Shown here: one piece after another, positions 7,408-13,835 of the stretch
How the letters are laid out: each line of letters begins with the position of its first letter
Position numbering within the stretch: position 1 is the first letter of the stretch
Origin: an uncultured Prevotellaceae bacterium
GTDB taxonomy: Bacteria > Bacteroidota > Bacteroidia > Bacteroidales > Muribaculaceae
Assembly: GCA_900318065.1 (NCBI GenBank)
Contig: ONIY01000033.1
Coordinates: 1-59,457 of the forward strand
DNA: 59,457 bases
Direction of reading: 5' to 3'
Notes under the pieces: generated by a model
What the model saw: only the letters and a program-made list of their open reading frames with translations
What the model was told of the DNA's origin: nothing
The model's database searches: none
Program-made: the position numbers and the translations under genes

Positions 7408-8418
7408 ATGAAAAGAATATATATTTTCATTTTATTGCTATTATCTTTACTTGTAATAAATGCCCAAGATAATACTATCCTGAATGCGTTTAATAAATCT
7501 TTTGAGAAATGCACTGAGAAAAAAGGCAAGGAAAGATTTAAAGGACAGATTATAAAAGGTAAAAGAAGCGGGATGGGCTATTATCTTTTTAAAAACGGTT
7601 CCATTTATGCCGGTGATTTTTATAAAAATGAGATAAGCGGGAATGGCATTCTCATTTCTTCGGGAGAGGTTGAGAACTGCCCCCATAGTAAGGTTTACGT
7701 CGGCAATTGGCAAAAAGGTAAAAAAGATGGATTTGGAAGATGTTATGATGTATATGGAAACCTCTTATATCAAGGTCAGTTTAATAATGATAAACCTACC
7801 GAAGCATATCCTTTGAATATATCGAGTGATAAAAAGATTTCATTTAAATGGCTTGAAGAAGGATACTATTTCTTGGGTGAGATCAATGAAAATGGAGCTA
7901 ATGGATATGGGCTTATTATATTTAATAATGGGGATTTATGGCAAAGTTCATTTTTGAATGGGAAACAGAAAGGTATCGGGTTATATCTGTCTTACGATGG
8001 TGATTGGGAAACCATCAATTGTGTTGATGACAACAGAGTTGTTGTCAGTTCATCTACAGAGTATGAGAATCAATCTAAGATAGCTAAAAGCAACTTTAAA
8101 CAAGCTCTTTCGGCTGCATTAGATAATTTTTTAAGTGCATCTCAAAAGGGAGTTGAACTCGCAGGAAGCATCTCAAATAATAACAATGCAGGAATCCAAA
8201 GTAGTGAAATTGACGTGTCAACATCAGGAAATAGTAATATGAATGGTAAACCTAAAAGTAGCAAAAATGTCAAGGTTACTTGCTCGCTTTGCAAAGGAAC
8301 TGGTGTTTGTCGCTTTTGTGGTGGGTCGGGAAGGAGTACTACCTCCAAAGATGGCTATTGCAGCGGTTGTCACCATAATGGAAAATGTAATAATTGTAAA
8401 GGAAAGGGAGTGGTTTAA
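7408..8418 (+). CDS. secreted MORN-repeat protein with C-terminal zinc knuckles
   Basis: A 336-residue exported protein. The signal peptide MKRIYIFILLLLSLLVINAQD is followed by MORN repeats (about 50-200), for example KGKRSGMGYYLFKNGSIYAGDF, NEISGNGILI, YVGNWQKGKKDGFGRCYDVYG and GEINENGANGYGLIIFNNGDLW. A low-complexity Ser/Asn linker leads to the C-terminal cluster CSLCKGTGVCRFCGGSGRS and CSGCHHNGKCNNCKGKG, the same kind of domain as in the protein at 6284. MORN repeats often contact membranes or lipids. The pairing of MORN with DnaJ-like knuckles and the low GC suggest an accessory, possibly acquired, secretion-related cluster. Function unknown. Confidence 0.75.
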   Translation: MKRIYIFILLLLSLLVINAQDNTILNAFNKSFEKCTEKKGKERFKGQIIKGKRSGMGYYLFKNGSIYAGDFYKNEISGNGILISSGEVENCPHSKVYVGNWQKGKKDGFGRCYDVYGNLLYQGQFNNDKPTEAYPLNISSDKKISFKWLEEGYYFLGEINENGANGYGLIIFNNGDLWQSSFLNGKQKGIGLYLSYDGDWETINCVDDNRVVVSSSTEYENQSKIAKSNFKQALSAALDNFLSASQKGVELAGSISNNNNAGIQSSEIDVSTSGNSNMNGKPKSSKNVKVTCSLCKGTGVCRFCGGSGRSTTSKDGYCSGCHHNGKCNNCKGKGVV

Positions 8419-8525
8419 GTCTGTAACTCCTACTCTTAAACAACTAATTCAAAGCAAAGCCTGGTGCAAGCATTAACTTATGCAAGACATCGGGCTTTGA
8501 TTATTTTACACATCTTCTTATATCT

Positions 8526-8660
8526 CCACATTTCCATAATATTTCCACATTTTTCCAAAGGTTTTGGAATGCTTTTCCCACATTTTTCCTGGGGTTTTGG
8601 GGCGAGTTTCCCACATTTTTCCCAACTTTTCCCAATGAAATTTCCACATTTTTCCAAAAA
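8526..8660. repeat. 33-bp tandem array with CCACATTTTTCC core
   Basis: The core CCACATTTTTCC starts at 8545, 8578, 8611 and 8644, exactly 33 bases apart; a fifth, shorter relative begins at 8526. Because 33 is divisible by three, both strands read through as 11-residue peptide repeats (FPHFSKGFG and GKMWE types). The array lies in the gap just upstream of a promoter box. Confidence 0.85.
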
Positions 8661-8692
8661 CTTGCAAAACAGTTTTATTTATTGTATATTTG
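8661..8692 (+). promoter_or_regulatory. probable promoter upstream of the tandem Cys-domain genes
   Basis: CTTG (8661-8664), 20-base spacer, TATATTTG (8685-8692). The -7 box matches TAnnTTTG; the -33 box is one base off. It would drive the gene starting at 8888. Confidence 0.5.
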
Positions 8693-8887
8693 CAAAATAA
8701 AAACAATAGCTATCCGTTTAACTTTTAAGCCCATTTTGGTTTATGGTTTATTGTTTATTGTTTATGGAAAACTGTGGAGAGATTAGAGGCACAACAATCA
8801 CTATAAACTGACAACTACTCTACTACTCAACTACTCAACTATTTTACTGAACACTGAATACTGATAACTGACTACTGATAACTGAAT
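8693..8887. repeat. mosaic intergenic repeats
   Basis: Contains TTTATGGTTTATTG words, the module TTATGGAAAACTGTGGAGAG continuing to CAATCACTATAAACT (about 8763-8808), CTACTCAACTACTCAACTA, and ACTGATAACTGACTACTGA. The 8763-8808 module recurs at about 30221-30268 and, inverted, before 59340. Confidence 0.65.
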
Positions 8888-9730
8888 ATGAGAGCTGGAA
8901 AAAAAATATGCGAGACGCTCAAGGCTATCCGCAGCGAGATAGCGAGCGCCAATGAGATAGAATATACCCCCATCAAGTGCAACCACAAGGGTGACTGCGC
9001 GGGCACCTGCCCGGCGTGCGAGAGCGAGACGCGGTGGCTGGAGCGCCAGCTGCGCCTGCGCCATGCCCTGGGCAAGGCGGTGACGATAGCGGGAGTGAGT
9101 GTGGCCCTGAGTGTTGCGGCAAGCGCCGCCGTGCCGTCGTCGCTCGAGCCTGGCAAGAAAAAGACCAAGCACCGCCACCGCACCAGCAGAACTACCACTA
9201 TGACAGAATTGACAACAACAGTTGGCGACGTGGTGGCACAGGAGCCCCAGCTTCTCACTGAGAGCGACTCCGTTCCCCAACGCCGAGACGATAATGTGAT
9301 GTTGGTGACCAAAGGCATGGTGCGCAGGATGCCACCTCCCGAGGCCCAGAATCTCAACCTCGACTCCATCTACTCCGAGGTTCATGAGAAAGCGCTGTTC
9401 CCCGGTGGTGACGAGGCACTCGACTCCATCATCCGCGACCAGCTCTACATCCCCGACGATATTCTCGAGCCCATCAAGGAGATAGGTGGCAAAGTCAAGG
9501 CACGCTGCATTGTCAAGGCCCTCATTGAGCGCGACGGCACCGTGAGCGACGCCGTGATTGAGAAGACCACTACTGCCGCGGCCTTTGACGACGAGGCCCT
9601 GCGAGTAGTGAAAAACCTGCCACCATTCTACCCCGCCACCATCTACGATGTGCCAGTGCGCTCGTGGATACTTATTCCCGTGGAGTTCGTCTACGACTTC
9701 ACCAAAAAGCCACAAGGCAATAGCGATTAA
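8888..9730 (+). CDS. Cys-rich N-terminal domain protein with TonB-C-like domain
   Basis: A 280-residue protein in three parts. Residues 1-60 form a domain shared with the next two genes: KKICETLKAIRSEIASANEIEY, then CNHKGDCAGTCPACESETRW and LERQLRLRHALGKAVTIAG. The four cysteines (Cx5Cx3Cx2C) could bind metal. A hydrophobic stretch at about 60-80 (VTIAGVSVALSVAASAAV) looks like a transmembrane anchor, placing the Cys domain in the cytoplasm. After a polar linker, the last about 110 residues resemble TonB_C (ALFPGGDEALDSII, GKVKARCIVKALIERDGTVSDAVIEK, DDEALRVVKNLPPF), the periplasmic domain that contacts outer-membrane receptors. No ExbB or ExbD is nearby. It is first in a row of three paralogues and a radical SAM gene. 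Confidence 0.8.
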   Translation: MRAGKKICETLKAIRSEIASANEIEYTPIKCNHKGDCAGTCPACESETRWLERQLRLRHALGKAVTIAGVSVALSVAASAAVPSSLEPGKKKTKHRHRTSRTTTMTELTTTVGDVVAQEPQLLTESDSVPQRRDDNVMLVTKGMVRRMPPPEAQNLNLDSIYSEVHEKALFPGGDEALDSIIRDQLYIPDDILEPIKEIGGKVKARCIVKALIERDGTVSDAVIEKTTTAAAFDDEALRVVKNLPPFYPATIYDVPVRSWILIPVEFVYDFTKKPQGNSD

Positions 9731-9800
9731 CCACTCTGCAACTATTCAACTACTCTACTATTCAACTATTTTACTGAATACTGACTACTGATAACTGAAT

Positions 9801-10280
9801 ATGAAACTAGGCAAACGAATCTGTGAAACATTAAAGGGCATCAGGCGCGACATCGCCGTTGCCAATGAGATTGACTACTCGCCCACCCAGTGCACCCACG
9901 AGGGCGACTGCGCTGGGAGCGAGACGCGATGGCTCGAGCGCCAGCTGCGTGCGCGTCAGGCACTGGGCAAAGCGGTTACCATTGCGGGGCTGAGCGTGGC
10001 ATTAACAGCCATGAGTTCGTGCGATTTAATATCATCTTACAAGAGATATAAAGATGACCACACTATGGGTGAAGTCCCAATGACCGACAGCAGCTACTGC
10101 TCAAAGCCCGATAGTAGCACAATACTGAGTGACAGCAACGACTCGACAACCACTAACAATCGCTTTACCCCAATGAGCAAGATTGACCCCCTAGCCAAGG
10201 ATGGTAAGGGCGACAACGAGGAAGAACAACTCATGGGCGAGGTGGCAGTCGATGAAAACGGCAATGTCGGCGACCTGTAA
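9801..10280 (+). CDS. paralogue with shortened Cys domain
   Basis: A 159-residue protein whose first about 60 residues match the gene before and after it (GKRICETLKGIRRDIAVANEIDY, LERQLRARQALGKAVTIAGLSVAL). The Cys region is shortened: it reads CTHEGDCAGSETRW, lacking the TCPxCE segment, so only two of four cysteines remain. After the hydrophobic helix comes AMSSC, which looks like a lipobox but sits behind an N-terminal cytoplasmic-type domain. The tail is low complexity with HTMGEVPMTD and QLMGEVAVDENG; the (L)MG(E/D)V word also occurs in the next gene. No TonB-C domain. Function unknown. Confidence 0.65.
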   Translation: MKLGKRICETLKGIRRDIAVANEIDYSPTQCTHEGDCAGSETRWLERQLRARQALGKAVTIAGLSVALTAMSSCDLISSYKRYKDDHTMGEVPMTDSSYCSKPDSSTILSDSNDSTTTNNRFTPMSKIDPLAKDGKGDNEEEQLMGEVAVDENGNVGDL

Positions 10281-10302
10281 CAACCACTAATTGACAACTA
10301 TT

Positions 10303-10755
10303 ATGAGACAAGGGAAACATATTTGCGAGACGTTGAAAAACATAAGGCGAGAAATTGCCGAGACCAACGAAATAGACTACCAGCCCGCCGAGTGCACCCA
10401 TGAGGGCGACTGCTCTGGAACATGCCCCAAGTGCGAGAGCGAGACGCGGTGGCTCGAGCGCCAACTGCGTGCACGCCAAGCACTGGGCAAGGCGGTGACC
10501 ATTGCTGGACTGAGCGTGGCACTGGGCGCCATGTCGTCGTGCCATCACAAGATTTTCCAGCCCGACGGCATGATTTTGCCACCCGAGAATGGCACCAATG
10601 TGAATGCCCCTGCCAGCACAAAGGGCACCAACACTGCCCCCTCGGCAGGCATCAAGCAAGTGAGCAACACCGAGGAACCCGTCCAACTCATGGGCGACGT
10701 GGCGATAGTGCCCGACTCGGCAAGCGTTGAGAAACCCAAAAAGACCACAAAATAA
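10303..10755 (+). CDS. third Cys-rich N-terminal domain paralogue
   Basis: A 150-residue protein; the ATG at 10303 gives the conserved start MRQGKHICETLKNIRREIAE, whereas a TTG at 10291 would add four residues. It has the complete Cys motif (CTHEGDCSGTCPKCESETRW), the ERQLRARQALGKAVTIAGLSVALGAM helix and SSC after it, then a Pro/Asn/Thr-rich tail with QLMGDVAIVPD and a lysine-rich end. It starts 22 bases after the previous gene, and the radical SAM gene follows 59 bases on. The shared leader-like N-terminus with unrelated C-termini is reminiscent of precursor proteins modified by a partner enzyme, but that is inference. Confidence 0.65.
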   Translation: MRQGKHICETLKNIRREIAETNEIDYQPAECTHEGDCSGTCPKCESETRWLERQLRARQALGKAVTIAGLSVALGAMSSCHHKIFQPDGMILPPENGTNVNAPASTKGTNTAPSAGIKQVSNTEEPVQLMGDVAIVPDSASVEKPKKTTK

Positions 10756-10814
10756 CCACCCGAAATGTTTTTTTGGGGGGGAATTGTATACCACTTGGAC
10801 TGCATAGCGTAACT

Positions 10815-11447
10815 ATGGCAAAACAAGAACTCTCGGCGCCATTCATTGGCATAGTGCGACACCGGCTTGCCACCGACGGCAAGGGAGTGACCACGCTGGC
10901 GGCATTCCACAGCTGCCCTCTGCGGTGCAAGTACTGCCTCAACCCCCAGTGCCTCGACCCAAAGATGGTGTGGCGCAACATCACCACCAGCCAGCTGCTC
11001 GACGAACTCCTGCTCGACAACCTCTACTTCCTCGCCACAGGCGGAGGCGTGACATTTGGTGGCGGCGAGCCCCTGCTACGCAGCGAGTTCATCGACGAGT
11101 TTTGCCACATCAAGGTGCCGGAGTGGAAAGTCAACATCGAGACCTCTCTCAACGTCGACCGCAGCCACCTCGAGCGCGTGCTGCCACACGTCAACGAGTT
11201 CTTTATCGACATCAAGGACACCAATCCTGCCATCTACAAGCAGTACACCACCCGCGACAACGCTGCAGTGCTCGACAACCTGCGCTGGCTACTCGAGCAT
11301 GACGGCATGCACGAGAGGGTTATCGTGCGCCTGCCACACATCCCAGGCCACAACACCCAGGACGACATCAACCACAGCCGCGCCCTATTAGAACAGATGG
11401 GCGTCACCCGATTCGACGAGTTTGACTACATCGTCAAGCAGAAGTAA
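10815..11447 (+). CDS. small radical SAM enzyme, PflA-like
   Basis: A 210-residue radical SAM enzyme; the ATG at 10815 is chosen because upstream in-frame codons pass through a G-run with no likely start. The [4Fe-4S] motif is CPLRCKYC (Cys34, Cys38, Cys41). GGGVTFGGGEPL matches the SAM-binding GGE segment of pyruvate-formate-lyase-activating enzymes, and VRLPHIPGHN resembles their C-terminal VPG region. It lacks the extra ferredoxin-type clusters of some activases. No glycyl radical enzyme lies in the window. The gene follows three Cys-domain paralogues in the same orientation, so those proteins are candidate partners or substrates. A family of stand-alone activases is the other option. Confidence 0.8.
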   Translation: MAKQELSAPFIGIVRHRLATDGKGVTTLAAFHSCPLRCKYCLNPQCLDPKMVWRNITTSQLLDELLLDNLYFLATGGGVTFGGGEPLLRSEFIDEFCHIKVPEWKVNIETSLNVDRSHLERVLPHVNEFFIDIKDTNPAIYKQYTTRDNAAVLDNLRWLLEHDGMHERVIVRLPHIPGHNTQDDINHSRALLEQMGVTRFDEFDYIVKQK

Positions 11448-11518
11448 TGCCACGAGTCATTGCTGCCTCACCTTATATTAAGACTGAGTCCACTTGAAAA
11501 AGTCGTATTTTTGTGTCT

Positions 11519-11690
11519 ACTCAAGTTGTCAAACGATTAAGTACGATTAAAAACTATTGAATATCAACAATATATATTTGGCAAATTTATTGAAAAATAA
11601 TGGTTTTACTTTTTAAAGTAGACTCAAGACTCAAGTTTCCAAAGTGATTATGTGCATCTAAACCTCTCAATATCAAGCGATAAGCTCCCC
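11519..11690. repeat. degenerate direct repeat, possible mobile-element remnant
   Basis: Two copies of an approximately 55-bp sequence beginning ACTCAAGTT at 11519 and 11629, both running on to a CAATATCAA/GAATATCAA word, at about 60-65% identity by eye. The surrounding 11460-11870 is AT-rich with no coding signal. Confidence 0.45.
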
Positions 11691-11884
11691 ATCTAAGATA
11701 GAGGGGGAATTGACACTCAGCTGTTTTAACTATTCTCATCGTTACAATAGAAACTTAAGTTAAGAGGAAGTAGCACTAACCCATTGATTGCAATGTTTTT
11801 GTGTTGAAAAAATATAAATTATCATAAATTTTCCTAAAGATTGAGGCATTGGTGCCAGTTTGTGCCGCAATTGCGGCTGCCGAA

Positions 11885-11916
11885 CTTGCCGTTATTAAGG
11901 ATTTTTCTTACCTTTG
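11885..11916 (+). promoter_or_regulatory. promoter of the rimP-nusA-infB operon
   Basis: CTTG (11885-11888), 20-base spacer, TACCTTTG (11909-11916). Transcription would start near 11923, leaving a leader of about 100 bases that includes a small hairpin (GAGGA ... TCCTC, about 11931-11957). Confidence 0.6.
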
Positions 11917-12023
11917 CACCGCAATTCCGTGAGGAGGGGGCTCTGAAGCTTCCTCTATTTTGTTATAAATTGGGAAATGGCGCCCGCGCTGCCGTTGTCC
12001 TGGTTATAAAATAAGAAAGAAAC

Positions 12024-12488
12024 ATGATTGACAAGAAAGAACTTACCAGCGTTATAGAGCACACCCTTGAGGGCAGCAAGATGTTTCTTGTGGACGTGAG
12101 CGTGAGCGGCGACAACGTGATCGACGTTCAGCTCGACAGCCTTGAGAGCATCACCATAGACGACTGCATTGCCGTGAACAACGCCGTTCACGAGGCTTTT
12201 GACCAGGATGCCGAGGACTATGAGCTCACTGTGGGGTCCTATAGCCTGACCGAGCCCTTCAAGGTGCTCAAGCAATATGAGAAGAACCTGGGAGGCGAGG
12301 TGGAAGTTCTCACTGCCAGTGGCAAGAAGCTCAAGGGCACCCTCACCAGTGCCAGCGAGGAGCAGTTTACCATCGTGGTCCCCACCAAGACCAAGATAGA
12401 GGGCAAGAAGCGCCCCGAGATGGTCGACGTGGAGCACACTTTCAAATATGACGAAATAAAATACACTAAAAATATAATACAGTTTTAA
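12024..12488 (+). CDS. rimP: ribosome maturation factor RimP
   Basis: A 154-residue protein needed for 30S subunit maturation. It has the N-terminal alpha/beta domain (LFVDVSVSGDNVIDVQLD-type segment, then SITIDDCIAVNNAVHEAFDQ) with the conserved YELTVGSYSLTEPF signature (compare YxLEVSSPGLDRPL in other bacteria), and a C-terminal Sm-like barrel (LKGTLTSASEEQFTIVVPTK). The family's usual SSPG is replaced by GSYS, as in many Bacteroidetes. It is followed by nusA 8 bases downstream, the standard rimP-nusA-infB order. Confidence 0.92.
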   Translation: MIDKKELTSVIEHTLEGSKMFLVDVSVSGDNVIDVQLDSLESITIDDCIAVNNAVHEAFDQDAEDYELTVGSYSLTEPFKVLKQYEKNLGGEVEVLTASGKKLKGTLTSASEEQFTIVVPTKTKIEGKKRPEMVDVEHTFKYDEIKYTKNIIQF

Positions 12489-12496
12489 ACACAATT

Positions 12497-13750
12497 ATGG
12501 CTAAGAAAGTAGAAACGGTCGATATGGCCGACCAGTTTTCGGAGTTTAAAGAGTTGAAGAATATCGACAAGACCACTATGATTAGTGTCTTGGAGGAGTC
12601 GTTTCGCAGCGTGATTGCCAAGATGTTTGGCAGTGACGAGAATTTCGACGTGATTATGAACCCCGATAAGGGCGACTGCGAGATCTACCAGAATCTCGAG
12701 GTTGTTGCCGATGGTGAGGTGGAGAATCCCAACCAGCAGATTGGTCTGACCGATGCTCGTAACGATGATGACCCCGACTGTGAGATAGGCGAGGAGCACA
12801 CCCGCAAGATTGACTTTGCCAAGTTTGGACGCCGCGCCATTTTGAACCTTCGCCAGACCCTTGCAAGCAAGATTCTGGACCTTCAGAAGGACGCTATCTA
12901 CAACAAGTTCAAAGACCTGGAGGGCGACCTGGTGAGCGGTGAGGTATACCAGAGCTGGAAGCGTGAGGCACTGCTCCTCGACGACGAGAAGAACGAGCTC
13001 ATCCTCCCCAAGGACCAGCAGATTCCCACCGACAACTTCCACAAGGGCGACACCGTGAGAGCCGTCATCCACCGCGTTGACAACCAAAACAACAACCCCA
13101 AGATCATAGTGTCACGCACCAGCGACCAGTTCCTGCGCCGCCTCTTTGAGCTTGAGGTGCCCGAGATACACGATGGCCTGATTGTGATTCGCGCCGTGGC
13201 CCGCAAGCCAGGCGAGCGCGCCAAGATTGCCGTTGAGAGCTACGACGACCGCATCGACCCCGTGGGCGCCTGCGTGGGCGTTAAGGGCTCGAGAATCCAT
13301 GGCATCGTTAGAGAGTTGCGCAACGAGAACATCGACGTGATCAACTACACCAGCGATCCCGTCCTGTTCATCCAGCGCGCCCTGAGCCCTGCCAAGATCA
13401 CCACCATCCGCATCGACGAGGAGACCAAGCATGCCGAGGTGTTCCTTCGCCCCGACGAGGTGTCGCTTGCCATTGGCCGTGGCGGATTGAACATCAAGCT
13501 CGCCTCGGAGCTCACCGGCTACACCATCGACGTTTACCGTGACCTCGACAATGAGGAGGACGACGTTTACCTGGACCGCTTCAACGATGAGATTGACCAG
13601 TGGGTTATCGATGCACTGAAAGCCATAGGTTGTGCAACCGCCAAGGCAGTGCTCAACACTCCACGCCAAGACCTTATCGACAAGGCCGACCTTGAGGAAG
13701 ACACCGTCGACGAGGTTCTCGCAATCCTGCGAGCCGAGTTTGAAGACTAA
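12497..13750 (+). CDS. nusA: transcription termination/antitermination factor NusA
   Basis: A 417-residue RNA-polymerase-binding factor controlling pausing, termination and antitermination. In order: the N-terminal RNAP-binding domain (about 1-130, KNIDKTTMISVLEESFRSVI), an S1 domain (about 135-200), and two KH domains (about 205-345) with the signatures VGACVGVKGSRIHGIVREL and SLAIGRGGLNIKLASELTG. A short C-terminal acidic segment (YLDRFNDEIDQWVIDALKAIG) follows. The E. coli-type duplicated acidic repeats are absent, as is usual in Bacteroidetes. The start is 8 bases after rimP, arguing for co-transcription. Confidence 0.96.
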   Translation: MAKKVETVDMADQFSEFKELKNIDKTTMISVLEESFRSVIAKMFGSDENFDVIMNPDKGDCEIYQNLEVVADGEVENPNQQIGLTDARNDDDPDCEIGEEHTRKIDFAKFGRRAILNLRQTLASKILDLQKDAIYNKFKDLEGDLVSGEVYQSWKREALLLDDEKNELILPKDQQIPTDNFHKGDTVRAVIHRVDNQNNNPKIIVSRTSDQFLRRLFELEVPEIHDGLIVIRAVARKPGERAKIAVESYDDRIDPVGACVGVKGSRIHGIVRELRNENIDVINYTSDPVLFIQRALSPAKITTIRIDEETKHAEVFLRPDEVSLAIGRGGLNIKLASELTGYTIDVYRDLDNEEDDVYLDRFNDEIDQWVIDALKAIGCATAKAVLNTPRQDLIDKADLEEDTVDEVLAILRAEFED

Positions 13751-13835
13751 CCCGCTCTCTGCAACAACCGCCCCTCTCTCGACACACAACAAGAATTACA
13801 CAAAAGAAAAAATATAAACTCGTTATCTAGTATTT

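Noticed and set aside
8464-8706. Opposed frames with 11-residue repeats (FPHFS and GKMWE)
   Set aside because: Both strands are open only because the 33-bp unit is divisible by three; composition does not match real genes.
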